A DNA stretch of 64,000 nucleotides from Chlorogloea sp. CCALA 695 (GCF_003003885.1 NZ_PVWN01000012.1:1-64000), one strand, 5' to 3'; shown: positions 27,501-36,275, counted from the stretch's first letter. The notes: generated by a model not told the origin, from the sequence alone. A program made the numbers and translations.

Positions 27501-27833
27501 GTGACAACAACCCTCCTATTACAGGGTGGGTTGAAAGTCCCTGACCGTCATTAGCCTGCATTGACGACAAAGTGACAACAACCCTCCTATTACAGGGTGG
27601 GTTGGAAGTGATTACTGTCTCGATGTGCTGGGCGCGATCGCCCAATAGTTTCAACACCCCTCCCAGCTAGAGGCGAGTTGAAAGTAGTCGTGGTACGAGA
27701 AGTGGAAGAAAAGGATCGGGCTGTTTCAACTTTCCTTCCAGCTAGGGCGGGTTGAAAGTCAATCCCTATATTGTTGGCGGTTTAAGCGCGATCAGTGTTT
27801 CAACTCCACTCCTAACAGGAGGCAGGTTGAAAG
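27501..27833 (+). CRISPR. CRISPR array, element 1 (five divergent repeats)
   Basis: Repeats at 27501-27537, 27572-27608, 27648-27684, 27723-27758 and 27797-27833 (36-37 nt); spacers of 34, 39, 38 and 38 nt. The first two repeats begin GTGACAACAACCC; the other three begin GTTTCAAC and all end in TTGAAAG or a one-base variant. The middles differ but keep pairing (CCCT/AGGG; CTCCT/AGGAG), so the hairpin is maintained by paired changes. There are no adaptation genes. Confidence 0.9.
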
Positions 27834-27874
27834 ATATGACAAAGTTTGCAAAAGCAAAAGCTTTTGAAGAAAAA

Positions 27875-27904
27875 GGTGGGTTGAAAGGCGCACTTCGTTC
27901 GGGA
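27875..27904 (+). ncRNA. Homing guide, element 1 (half repeat plus tRNA-matching spacer)
   Basis: Past the array a lone repeat remnant, GGTGGGTTGAAAG (27875-27887), is followed by GCGCACTTCGTTCGGGA (27888-27904), 17 of 17 identical to tRNA-Pro(CGG) at 46406-46390 (minus strand). This matches the off-array homing guides described for V-K CASTs. Guide identity continues with element 2 for two further bases (TT), which the tRNA does not share. Confidence 0.92.
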
Positions 27905-28005
27905 TTGTTCCGACTTAGTAATTACAAAGTTAATAGGGTGGAGTTATCATAGAAACTCACAGAAATTCTGCCCGGTTGATTAAAGGAAGAACCGACCTAT
28001 CAAGC

Positions 28006-28068
28006 GGACACTAATTTGTCAAAGCGACATCAATTTGACAACGACGACAAATAATTAGTCAATCGACA
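28006..28068. repeat. Element 1 CRISPR-side end with TnsB-type repeats
   Basis: Three sites in the opposite sense to those at the other end: GGACACTAATTTGTCAAA (28006), GCGACATCAATTTGACAA (28024) and CGACAAATAATTAGTCAA (28045), closing with CAATCGACA at 28068. The arrangement is that of a V-K CAST end. Confidence 0.78.
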
Positions 28069-28073
28069 AATTT
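28069..28073. repeat. AATTT target duplication shared between elements
   Basis: Five bases that lie between the end of element 1 and the start of element 2 and recur at 46347-46351 on the far side of element 2. They are the target duplication of element 2, and the same bases must once have been the right-hand duplication of element 1. Confidence 0.9.
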
Positions 28074-28279
28074 TGTACATTCGCACATTATATGTCGCAA
28101 TTCTCAAGCCAGGTCGTAACTGCTTTTAAAGCCTGAGAACTCAATCGTGTAACCATCGTAGTCTATTTACCTATAAAAGACAAACTAACTTGATTCGCAT
28201 ATTGTACGTCGTAAACGTCAGTTTCGCAAATTGATTGTCGTTTATGAAAATTTAGGTGTTTTGCAAATTAGAAGTCGCA
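28074..28279. repeat. Element 2 tnsB-side end with TnsB-type repeats
   Basis: Four sites with the pattern TTCGCAnATTnnnnGTCG: at 28080, 28194, 28222 and 28260 (the last TTTGCAAATTAGAAGTCG). They differ from element 1's TTGACAAATTnnTTGTCC, so the two TnsB proteins probably have different specificity. Confidence 0.82.
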
Positions 28280-28295
28280 TTTTTGATAAGATAAT

Positions 28296-28309
28296 GGTAC
28301 ATTAGTACC
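28296..28309. promoter_or_regulatory. Palindrome upstream of element 2 tnsB, possible operator
   Basis: GGTAC (28296-28300) and GTACC (28305-28309) flank ATTA, about 15-40 bp before the tnsB start and next to a GATAAT -10-like box (28289). The position suits a repressor site. The binding protein is unknown; the nearby sequence is not an exact CvkR operator. Confidence 0.4.
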
Positions 28310-28338
28310 TTAATTATTTACGAGTGGATTTCACTCTA

Positions 28339-30204
28339 ATGGCAGACGAAGAATTTGAACTTACTGAAGAATTGACACAAGTTCCGGACAATATTTTACT
28401 TGACAAGAGAAATTTTGTCGTAGACCCATCGCAAATTATTCTGGAAACTTCGGATAGGCAAAAACTGACATTTAATCTTATCCAGTGGCTTGCTGAATCA
28501 CCTAATCGCACTATTAAGTCTCAGAGAAAGCAGGCTGTTGCAGATACCCTTAATGTTTCTACCCGCCAGGTGGAACGTCTCCTCAAGCAATACGATGAAG
28601 ACAGGTTAATAGAGACAGCAGGGATAGAACGAGCAGATAAGGGAAAATATCGAGTTAGTAAATATTGGCAAGACTTCATTAAAACAATTTACGAAAAAAG
28701 TCTTAAAGATAAACATCCAATATCGCCAGCATCAATAGTGCGGGAACTGAAGCGACACGCGATTGTTGACCTTGGGCTTAAGCCAGGAGATTTTCCTCAT
28801 CAAGCTACCGTTTATAGAATTTTAGATCCTTTAATGGAGCAACATAAACGCAAGACAAAGGTTAGAAACCCAGGTTCGGGATCTTGGATGACAGTTGTAA
28901 CACGAGAGGGTCAGCTACTGAAGGCTGACTTCAGTAACCAAATTATCCAATGCGACCATACTAAGCTGGATATTCGCATAGTTGATATTCATGGCAGTTT
29001 ATTGTCTGACCGTCCTTGGTTAACTACTATTGTAGATACTTATTCAAGTTGTGTTGTCGGTTTCCGCTTATGGATCAAACAACCAGGTTCTACAGAGGTA
29101 GCTCTCGCTTTAAGACACGCTATTCTGCCCAAACACTATCCTGACGACTATCAGCTAAATAAAGCTTGGGAAATATGGGGACCTCCTTTTCAATATTTTT
29201 TCACTGATGGGGGAAAAGATTTTCGCTCAAAACATCTAAAAGCAATTGGCAAGAAACTAGGATTTCAGTGCGAATTGCGCGATCGCCCACCCGAAGGTGG
29301 TATTGTAGAGCGGATTTTTAAAACGATCAATACTCAAGTTCTCAAAGACCTACCTGGTTATACAGGGGCAAATGTTCAGGAACGCCCCGAAAATGCAGAG
29401 AAAGAAGCCTGTTTGAAAATACAGGATTTAGACAGAATTTTAGCTAGTTTCTTTTGTGACATTTATAACCACGAGCCTTATCCTAAGCAGCCTTGCGATA
29501 CGAGATGTGAACGCTGGTTCAAAGGTATGGGAGGAAAACTGCCTCGGATTTTGGATGAGCGAGAATTAGATATCTGTTTGATGAAAGAAGCGCAACGAGT
29601 TGTTCAAGCTCATGGCTCTATACAGTTTGAGAACCTAATTTATCGAGGAGAATCACTCAAGGCATATAGAGGTGAATATGTGACGCTGAGATACGACCCC
29701 GACCATATCCTGACTTTATATGTCTACAGTTGCGAAACTGATGATGGTGTAGAAAATTTCTTGGACTATGCTCATGCAGTAAACATGGACACCCATGACC
29801 TGAGTGTAGAAGAATTAAAAGCCCTCAATAAAGAGCGCAGTAAAGCGCGTAGGGAGCATTTTAATTATGATGCCTTATTAGCATTGGGTAAACGGAAGGA
29901 ACTTGTAGAAGAATGTAAAGAGGATAAGAAGGAAAAAAGACGGTTAGAGCAAAAGCGTCTTCGTTCTACATCCAAGAAAAGCTCAAATGTTATTGAGCTA
30001 CGCAAAATTAGAGCTTCAACTTCTTTAAAGAAAGATGATCGTCAGGAAGTTTTACCTGAGAGAGTTGGCAGGGAAGAAATTAAGATTGAGAGGATAGAAC
30101 CGCAACTACAGGAAGACATTTCAGTGCAAACTGATACTCAAGAAGAGCAAAGACATAAGTTAGTTGTCTCTAATCGTCAAAAAAACTTGAAAAAAATTTG
30201 GTAA
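28339..30204 (+). CDS. tnsB: TnsB transposase, element 2
   Basis: A DDE transposase of about 621 residues, the same family as the element 1 copy but divergent. Catalytic residues are Asp206 (IQCDHTKLD), Asp290 (FTDGGKDFR) and Glu324 (GGIVERIFK). The tail (residues 520-620) is highly charged and longer than in element 1. A GTG at 28324 could add five residues; I prefer the ATG at 28339. All catalytic residues are present. Confidence 0.94.
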   Translation: MADEEFELTEELTQVPDNILLDKRNFVVDPSQIILETSDRQKLTFNLIQWLAESPNRTIKSQRKQAVADTLNVSTRQVERLLKQYDEDRLIETAGIERADKGKYRVSKYWQDFIKTIYEKSLKDKHPISPASIVRELKRHAIVDLGLKPGDFPHQATVYRILDPLMEQHKRKTKVRNPGSGSWMTVVTREGQLLKADFSNQIIQCDHTKLDIRIVDIHGSLLSDRPWLTTIVDTYSSCVVGFRLWIKQPGSTEVALALRHAILPKHYPDDYQLNKAWEIWGPPFQYFFTDGGKDFRSKHLKAIGKKLGFQCELRDRPPEGGIVERIFKTINTQVLKDLPGYTGANVQERPENAEKEACLKIQDLDRILASFFCDIYNHEPYPKQPCDTRCERWFKGMGGKLPRILDERELDICLMKEAQRVVQAHGSIQFENLIYRGESLKAYRGEYVTLRYDPDHILTLYVYSCETDDGVENFLDYAHAVNMDTHDLSVEELKALNKERSKARREHFNYDALLALGKRKELVEECKEDKKEKRRLEQKRLRSTSKKSSNVIELRKIRASTSLKKDDRQEVLPERVGREEIKIERIEPQLQEDISVQTDTQEEQRHKLVVSNRQKNLKKIW

Positions 30205-30207
30205 ATT

Positions 30208-31062
30208 ATGGCGCGATCGCAACTTACAACTCAATCCTTTGTTGAAGTCTTAGCCCCACAGTTAGACCTCAAGGATCAAATCGCTAAAACTATTGATATT
30301 GAGGAACTTTTCAGGACTTGTTTTATCACAACTGATCGGGCTTCAGAATGCTTCAAATGGTTAGATGAACTGCGTATTTTGAAACAATGTGGTCGTGTCA
30401 TTGGTCCAAGAGATGTGGGAAAAAGCCGAGCCGCGCTTCACTATCGGAATGAGGATAAAAAACGAGTTTCCTATGTAAAAGCTTGGTCAGCATCGAGTTC
30501 TAAACGTCTATTTTCACAAATTCTGAAGGATATTAACCATGCTGCACCAACAGGTAAACGACAGGATTTACGTCCAAGACTAGCGGGTAGTCTTGAGCTA
30601 TTTGGACTAGAAATAGTCATTATTGATAATGCTGAAAATCTTCAAAAAGAGGCACTCATAGACTTAAAACAACTGTTTGAAGAATGTCATGTTCCTATTG
30701 TTTTAGTTGGAGGGAAGGAGTTAGATGATATCTTACAAGGTTGTGATTTGTTGACTAATTTTCCAACATTGTACGAATTTGAACGATTGGAATACGAGGA
30801 TTTTAGAAAAACATTAAGTACAATTGAATTCGATGTTCTAGCTCTTCCAGAAGCGTCGAATTTAGGTGAGGGGAATATATTTGAAATTTTAGCGGTTAGT
30901 ACAAATGCGCGAATGGGACTGTTGGTAAAGATACTTACTAAAGCAGTTTTACATTCTCTCAAAAATGGATTCAGTCGGGTTGATGAGAGCATCTTAGAGA
31001 AAATTGCTAGTCGTTATGGCAGAAAATATATTCCCCTCGAAAATAGAAATAGGAATGGATGA
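30208..31062 (+). CDS. tnsC: TnsC AAA+ regulator with altered Walker B, element 2
   Basis: A 284-residue TnsC. Walker A is GPRDVGKS (residues 66-73), sensor 1 region LVGGKEL. Walker B reads IVIIDNAE: Asp140 is present, but the usual catalytic glutamate is Asn141 (element 1 has Asp-Glu). If ATP hydrolysis depends on that residue, this TnsC may bind ATP but hydrolyse it poorly, unless Glu143 substitutes. The frame is intact and it stands in a normal tnsB-tnsC-tniQ operon. Confidence 0.9.
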   Translation: MARSQLTTQSFVEVLAPQLDLKDQIAKTIDIEELFRTCFITTDRASECFKWLDELRILKQCGRVIGPRDVGKSRAALHYRNEDKKRVSYVKAWSASSSKRLFSQILKDINHAAPTGKRQDLRPRLAGSLELFGLEIVIIDNAENLQKEALIDLKQLFEECHVPIVLVGGKELDDILQGCDLLTNFPTLYEFERLEYEDFRKTLSTIEFDVLALPEASNLGEGNIFEILAVSTNARMGLLVKILTKAVLHSLKNGFSRVDESILEKIASRYGRKYIPLENRNRNG

Positions 31063-31591
31063 AGATAATAAAATTTTGCCAAAGTTGGCGTATGTTGAAC
31101 CATACATAGGTGAGAGCATTAGTCATTATTTGGGACGTTTGCGTCGATTTAAAGCTAACAGTCTGCCTTCAGGATACTCTTTGGGAAAAATTGCTGGACT
31201 AGGTGCAGTTATTTCACGTTGGGAAAAGCTGTACTTCAATCCATTTCCTACTCAACAGGAGTTGGAGGCTTTGGCATCTGTAGTGGGAGTTAATGCGGAT
31301 AGATTAACAGAAATGCTACCACCCAAGGGTATGACGATGAAGCCCAGACCAATTCGATTATGCGGGGCTTGTTATGCAGAATCTCCTTGTCATAGGTTTG
31401 AGTGGCAGTTTAAGGACATAATGAAGTGCGATGGCTACGCCGGTCGCAGACATCGCCACGAATTACGCCTATTAACTAAATGTATTAATTGTGAAACACC
31501 TTTTCCAATTCCCGCAGATTGGATTAAAGGCGAATGCCCTCATTGTTCCTTGCCTTTTGCAAACATGGCTAAACGGCAAAGGCGTGATTAG
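31055..31591 (+). CDS. tniQ: TniQ target-selection protein, element 2
   Basis: A 178-residue TniQ with the signature YIGESISHYLGRLRRF and two zinc groups, CGACYAESPCH and CINC...CPHC. I chose the ATG at 31055, which overlaps the tnsC stop by 8 bp with AGGAAT before it and aligns with the start of element 1 TniQ; an ATG at 31016 and TTG at 31004 are other possibilities. Confidence 0.9.
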   Translation: MDEDNKILPKLAYVEPYIGESISHYLGRLRRFKANSLPSGYSLGKIAGLGAVISRWEKLYFNPFPTQQELEALASVVGVNADRLTEMLPPKGMTMKPRPIRLCGACYAESPCHRFEWQFKDIMKCDGYAGRRHRHELRLLTKCINCETPFPIPADWIKGECPHCSLPFANMAKRQRRD

Positions 31592-31620
31592 GAATTTCCA
31601 CAATAAAGAGCAACGTACCG

Positions 31621-31758
31621 ATGATTCAAATGGGAGAGATACGAAAACTACTAATTGTAGTACCGAGCGCCGAACAGTAGCAGGAGATTATTGTCGAATA
31701 CAATAGGGCGCTTGAACTACGCCAGAAGATTGCAGACACCGAGCGCCAGATTGAATAA
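31621..31758 (+). pseudogene. Remnant of an HsdS-like C-terminal segment
   Basis: Translation across one TAG (31678-31680) gives VVPSAEQ-stop-QEIIVEYNRALELRQKI, which resembles the conserved segment of type I specificity subunits (PxxEEQxxI followed by a helix). It lies between tniQ and hsdM in element 2 and looks like scrap of an earlier R-M cargo or a rearrangement. The rest of the 31592-31916 gap holds nothing I recognise. Confidence 0.45.
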
Positions 31759-31916
31759 ATTGATTCAACCTCCGGGTCTATGTCGCTAACTCTGAATTGA
31801 AAAGTCAGGGCTTTTAGAAATTATTTAGTGATCGCGCAAAGTTAGCTATCGAATCCGGGAATAATCTATTTAGGCGATCGCCAGATTTATCAATAAATTA
31901 TTTTAGTAACTACCTA

Positions 31917-34253
31917 ATGGATCAATCACTGCAAAACAAAATCGTTTCCTTTATCTGGTCAATTGCCGATGACTGTCTGCGAGATGTCTACGTGCGAGGC
32001 AAATACCGAGATGTTATCTTACCGATGTTTGTATTACGACGGCTAGATTGCTTGCTGGAGGTAACTAAGGATGCAGTTACAGAGGAAGTACGCTTTCAGC
32101 GCGAGGAAGCAGGTTTTACAACGCTAGATGCGATCGCTTTGAGAGATTCATCGAGCTATGTGTTTTACAATACTTCGGACTGGACTTTAAAAAAACTGGT
32201 TAAAACCGCCACAAATAATCGTCAAATTCTTGATGCCAATTTCAGCGCCTATTTAGATGGGTTTAGCGACAACGTTAAGGAAATTATTAGCAAATTTGAC
32301 CTGCGAAGCCAAATAAGACGCATGGTGCAGGCAGACGTGTTGTTAGATGTGCTGGAAAAATTTACCTCTCCTTATATCAACCTCAGTCCTCATGATGTTT
32401 TAGATCCAGAGGGGCGCAGGTTGCCAGGACTAACTAATTTGGGCATGGGTTATGTATTTGAGGAATTGATTCGCAAGTTTAACGAAGAAAATAACGAGGA
32501 AGCCGGAGAACACTTTACCCCCCGTGAAGTAATTAACTTAATGACTCACGTACTATTTATGCCTGTAAAGGCGCAGTTGCCTCCGGTAATTGCCATCTAT
32601 GACGGGGCTTGTGGGTCTGGGGGTATGCTTACTGAGTCTCAAGACTTTATTACTAATCCAGAAGGCGGGGTTCGCTCTAAGGCGGCGGTTTATCTCTATG
32701 GCAAAGAGGTAAATGGCGAAACTTACGCAATTTGTAAGTCAGACATGATGATCAAGGGCAATGACCCGGAAAAAATCAAGTTTGGCTCAACGCTGTCAAC
32801 CGATGAGTTTGCAGGAACGCGGTTTGACTTTATGTTGTCGAACCCGCCTTACGGCAAGTCTTACAAGTCAGAGCAGAAATTTATCCTTGATGGTAAGGGA
32901 GTGCTTGACCCGCGCTTTCAGGTGGTACTTAAAAACTTTAAGGGAATTGAAGAGACGGTTCCAGCAACGCCGCGTTCGTCGGATGGGCAATTGCTATTTT
33001 TGATGGATATGGTTAGCAAGATGAAATCCTTGCAGGACAGCCCTTTAGGAACTCGGATTGCGTCGGTGCATAACGGGTCATCGCTGTTTACAGGGGATGC
33101 AGGCAGTGGGGAGAGCAATATCCGGCGCTACATTATTGAAAATGACTGGCTTGAAGCGATCGCGCAATTGCCCAATAACTTGTTTTATAACACGGGGATT
33201 ACAACTTATATTTGGATACTGTCGAATAATAAAGCCTCTCAGCGCAAGGGTAAAGTGCAATTAATTGATGCGTCGGCACTTTACCAGAAGTTGCGGAAGA
33301 ATTTGGGAGAGAAAAATTGCGAGTTTTCCGCCGAGCATATTGATAAAATTACTCACCTTTACTTAGAAATGCCCAACCAAGGTATTTCTAAAGTGTTTGA
33401 TAATAGCGACTTTGGCTATTACAAAGTGACTGTTGAGCGTCCGTTGCGGTTGGCGGCTCAGTTTACACCAGAAAGGTTAGCGGCGCTGCGGTTTGTTCCG
33501 GCGTTGCGAGAGGTAATGGAGCGGGTGTATGAGCAACGGGGCGAGGCAATTTACAGCGAACTGACAGAGCATAAAGCCACAATTGAAGCTTATTTAGAGC
33601 AGCAAGACTTTGACCTCGATAAGAAAAAACGAGATGCGCTACTAGCTGTAAAAACTTGGGAAACTCAGCGTGAACTGATTGCTGTATGCGAAAAGCTCAT
33701 GGCAGAAGTGGGACAAGGGCTGTGGATGGATTTCAACGAGTTTTCGGTAAAGGTGGAGGCGGCTATTAAAAAGCTGGCTATCAAACTTTCAAGTAGTGAG
33801 AAAAACCAGCTTATGAATGCGGTGAGTTGGCGCGATGAAAAGGCAGAAAAGGTAATCAAGAAAATTCACAAGCTAAAGGATGAGGCGTTGAGCGATTTGT
33901 TGCTGGAATTAGACACCAGTGAGGAGCGCTTGCAAGATTTTGGTTACTGGACAGGGAAGAAGCCGGGACAATGGATTGAGTACGAGTCAGACAGCGAACT
34001 AAGAGACACTGAAAATGTGCCGTTGAAAGATAATATTTATGATTACTTTGTCCGGGAGGTGCGCCCCCATGTAGATGATGCGTGGATGGCGTTAGATAAA
34101 ACCCAGATTGGCTATGAGATTAGCTTTAATAAATATTTCTATCAACATAAGTCTTTACGAAGTCTTGAGGAAGTAACGGCGGAAATTTTGACGTTGGAAC
34201 AAGAGACAGAAGGACTGCTAAAGCGGTTGGTGAGTTTTGGGGAGGTTGAGTAA
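31917..34253 (+). CDS. hsdM: Type I restriction-modification methylase HsdM, element 2 cargo
   Basis: A 778-residue N6-adenine methyltransferase of a type I system. AGEHFTPREV leads to motif I DGACGSGGM (Asp229) and motif IV NPPY (Asn309). The sequence is not a close relative of element 1 HsdM. The long C-terminal region (residues 500-778) is helical. hsdS starts at the last base of the stop codon. Confidence 0.9.
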   Translation: MDQSLQNKIVSFIWSIADDCLRDVYVRGKYRDVILPMFVLRRLDCLLEVTKDAVTEEVRFQREEAGFTTLDAIALRDSSSYVFYNTSDWTLKKLVKTATNNRQILDANFSAYLDGFSDNVKEIISKFDLRSQIRRMVQADVLLDVLEKFTSPYINLSPHDVLDPEGRRLPGLTNLGMGYVFEELIRKFNEENNEEAGEHFTPREVINLMTHVLFMPVKAQLPPVIAIYDGACGSGGMLTESQDFITNPEGGVRSKAAVYLYGKEVNGETYAICKSDMMIKGNDPEKIKFGSTLSTDEFAGTRFDFMLSNPPYGKSYKSEQKFILDGKGVLDPRFQVVLKNFKGIEETVPATPRSSDGQLLFLMDMVSKMKSLQDSPLGTRIASVHNGSSLFTGDAGSGESNIRRYIIENDWLEAIAQLPNNLFYNTGITTYIWILSNNKASQRKGKVQLIDASALYQKLRKNLGEKNCEFSAEHIDKITHLYLEMPNQGISKVFDNSDFGYYKVTVERPLRLAAQFTPERLAALRFVPALREVMERVYEQRGEAIYSELTEHKATIEAYLEQQDFDLDKKKRDALLAVKTWETQRELIAVCEKLMAEVGQGLWMDFNEFSVKVEAAIKKLAIKLSSSEKNQLMNAVSWRDEKAEKVIKKIHKLKDEALSDLLLELDTSEERLQDFGYWTGKKPGQWIEYESDSELRDTENVPLKDNIYDYFVREVRPHVDDAWMALDKTQIGYEISFNKYFYQHKSLRSLEEVTAEILTLEQETEGLLKRLVSFGEVE

Positions 34254-35479
34254 TGGTAAATTTCCCTAAGTATGAGAGTTACAAAGATAGTGGGGTTGAG
34301 TGGTTAAGCGAAGTCCCTAGCCATTGGGAATTAATGCCCCTAAAGCGATTATTCTCCGTCAGTAGTGGAGATTTTCTAACGCCTCAAAATCAAGCTAACA
34401 ATGGTTATTCCGTATACGGAGGAAACGGACTACGTGGATTTGCTAACACCTTCAACAATTCGGGAAGGATGCTTTTAATTGGTAGAGTTGGTGCTAAGTG
34501 CGGAAATATTCATTTAGTGAATGGTAATTACTGGGTGTCAGAACACGCACTACGAGTAATTCCAAAAAAGATATTTTGTTTGGATTACTTTAAGTATTTA
34601 CTAGAAGCTATTGACTTTAATAGATTTGCTATTAGAACTGCACAACCTCTAATCAATTCAGATATAGTTTTGACTCAAAAAGTCGCTGTACCTTCCACTG
34701 AAGAACAAAAAAGGGTTGCAAAATTTCTTGATCGCAAAACCTCCGAAATTGACCAAGCGATCGCCCAAAAACAGCGCCTCATCGAACTCCTGCAAGAACA
34801 AAAAGCTATTCTCATTAATCAAGCTGTTACCAAAGGTCTAAACCCAAACGTTCCTATGTGCGATCGTGGGATCGAGTGGTTGGGAGAAATCCCTGCTCAT
34901 TGGAAAATTTGTAAAGCAAAGTACCTTTTTGAAGAAGTAAATGAGCGTTCAAAAACAGGTCTAGAGGAATTACTTTCGGTTTCTCATATGACTGGCGTAA
35001 CCCCACGCTCAGAAAAAAATGTTTATATGTTCATGGCAGAAGACTATTCAGGCTCAAAGCTTTGCCGAAAAGATGATCTTGTAATCAATATTATGTGGGC
35101 ATGGATGGGGGCTTTAGGTGTTTCGGCTCAAACTGGAATTGTTAGCCCGTCTTATGGGGTATTTAGACAGCTAACACCAAATACTTTTAATTCTTGGTAT
35201 TTAGAGCATTTGCTTCGCAGTACAGAATATGTAGCTGAATACAATCGCCGCTCAACAGGATTACATTCATCTAGACTTCGGCTTTATGCACATATGTTTC
35301 TAAGCTTAGAAATTGCTTTTCCTTCAAAAGAGGAACAAGATCGAATTGAAGCTATAACAATTGATCGAACTGTAGAGATTGATACAGTTATTAACACAGT
35401 TAAACGTGAAATCAAAGCTTTGGAGGAGTTTTGCTCAATTATTATCTCGCAAGCCGTAACCGGAAAAATAAAAGTTTGA
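34253..35479 (+). CDS. hsdS: Type I specificity subunit HsdS, element 2 cargo
   Basis: A 408-residue HsdS with two target-recognition domains, each opened by a WLxEVPxHW motif (VEWLSEVPSHWEL at residue 16 and IEWLGEIPAHWKI at about 209) and followed by a conserved helix (FLDRKTSEIDQAIAQKQRLI). It is translationally coupled to hsdM. hsdR is not next: a 4.3-kb insert separates them. Confidence 0.9.
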   Translation: MVNFPKYESYKDSGVEWLSEVPSHWELMPLKRLFSVSSGDFLTPQNQANNGYSVYGGNGLRGFANTFNNSGRMLLIGRVGAKCGNIHLVNGNYWVSEHALRVIPKKIFCLDYFKYLLEAIDFNRFAIRTAQPLINSDIVLTQKVAVPSTEEQKRVAKFLDRKTSEIDQAIAQKQRLIELLQEQKAILINQAVTKGLNPNVPMCDRGIEWLGEIPAHWKICKAKYLFEEVNERSKTGLEELLSVSHMTGVTPRSEKNVYMFMAEDYSGSKLCRKDDLVINIMWAWMGALGVSAQTGIVSPSYGVFRQLTPNTFNSWYLEHLLRSTEYVAEYNRRSTGLHSSRLRLYAHMFLSLEIAFPSKEEQDRIEAITIDRTVEIDTVINTVKREIKALEEFCSIIISQAVTGKIKV

Positions 35480-35488
35480 GTAAATTTT

Positions 35489-35518
35489 ATGGTCAGTCAA
35501 ACCAAAAATCGCGCGTAA
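35489..35518 (+). pseudogene. Nine-codon echo of the hsdR start
   Basis: Ten bases after hsdS, ATGGTCAGTCAAACC opens an ORF MVSQTKNRA-stop. The true hsdR at 39808 starts MVSQTNERA; about 21 of 27 bases agree. This suggests hsdR once followed hsdS directly and its first codons were left behind (or duplicated) when the 4.3-kb segment entered. Confidence 0.55.
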
Positions 35519-35756
35519 ACAATAGCTTCTTAAAACAATTCTTTAAAGTAAACAATAACTTTAACTAGATATCTTTACTTTGTAGAATAATTATCGTGAG
35601 TAATTTTACAGCACTTCCGGCAGCTATGAGGTACATCCTAAAAGCTGAAAGCGATGATAGGAGAGGGGCAAGGAGAAAACTATATTGCATAATAGCCGGA
35701 AGCGCTGTAAGAAGTAAACTATGTCGTGCAAGGCGATAGTTTTCTGAAGAGTGAAA
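35519..35756. other. Non-coding gap downstream of hsdS
   Basis: About 240 bases without a supported gene. TACAGCACTTCCGGC (from 35607) is echoed in reverse by GCCGGAAGCGCTGTAA (from 35695), imperfect inverted repeats about 90 bp apart that may mark a small insertion remnant. Confidence 0.35.
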
Positions 35757-36275
35757 TTACGCAGCTTTAGTAGGTTCATCTTTGGCACGCCTGTGAAAAT
35801 CCTTTATCTCAATCGTCGTGGATTTTCCTGCTACCTCCCAAATCTCTTCTATAACGTCTTGAAGCGCTGGAATGACTATAAGAGTATATTGACCAATACC
35901 TTTTCTATGTTTGCCAGCAACTTTTAAAACTGAAATTTGCTTGCCGAAGTCTGACCAGTTGCGTTCTATCCAGAAAACTTCGTCATCGACGACGATTAGT
36001 TGCTTATCCCTGAGCTTTTTATCGAATTGGCATTTCTCAAAAAAGTCAATAACCTTTCTAATCACCTGCAATGACGTTTCCTTTCTTAAATTGCGGATTG
36101 CCCTAATCTCCAGCAATTGCTCCCAACTGTAGTAAACTTCGGGTTTTTTCTTTCCCTCTTTCAAAATCCTCGTCGGGACAATCAAGCCAGAGCGTTCAAG
36201 GTACTGTAGCTGGTTGGAAGTAGCTCCAGCCAACTCCATAGCTTCTCGTCTGCTGAAAGAGTCAACAACACCCAT
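35757..36275 (-). CDS. MerR-superfamily regulator, element 2
   Basis: A 172-residue protein with an N-terminal MerR-like winged helix (SRREAMELAGATSNQLQYLE) and a wing ending in YYSWEQLLEIRAIRNL. The C-terminal half is unlike element 1 CvkR. It is 7 kb from cas12k, so I do not call it CvkR; it may control the insert it sits in. It is divergent from a 42-codon gene with a strong ribosome binding site. Confidence 0.65.
   Translation of the reverse strand: MGVVDSFSRREAMELAGATSNQLQYLERSGLIVPTRILKEGKKKPEVYYSWEQLLEIRAIRNLRKETSLQVIRKVIDFFEKCQFDKKLRDKQLIVVDDEVFWIERNWSDFGKQISVLKVAGKHRKGIGQYTLIVIPALQDVIEEIWEVAGKSTTIEIKDFHRRAKDEPTKAA

Larger units (their letters stand above)
14857..28068 (+). mobile_element. 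Type V-K CRISPR-associated transposon, element 1
   Basis: A 13.2-kb CAST: tnsB-side end, tnsB, tnsC, tniQ, hsdM-hsdS-hsdR cargo, a CvkR-like repressor, a cas12k gene with one nonsense codon, tracrRNA, CRISPR array, homing guide, CRISPR-side end. The termini are TGTCGATTG at 14857 and its complement CAATCGACA ending at 28068; the outer 24 bp match in about 20 positions. It is followed directly by AATTT. On the left the same 5-mer appears as AATT plus the shared T of the terminus, consistent with loss of one T from a run of four. Boundaries come from terminal symmetry and are good to a base or two. Confidence 0.9.

Noticed and set aside
27501-27833. A stand-alone CRISPR-Cas immune locus
   Set aside because: No cas1/cas2 and no nuclease-competent effector are present; the layout is that of a CAST.
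27442-27952. ORFs of 60-70 codons on both strands through the element 1 array
   Set aside because: They consist of CRISPR repeats and spacers; no ribosome binding site or family.
35757-36275. A second CvkR repressor
   Set aside because: It is MerR-like, but 7 kb from cas12k and unlike element 1 CvkR after the winged helix; the RHH gene holds the CvkR position.
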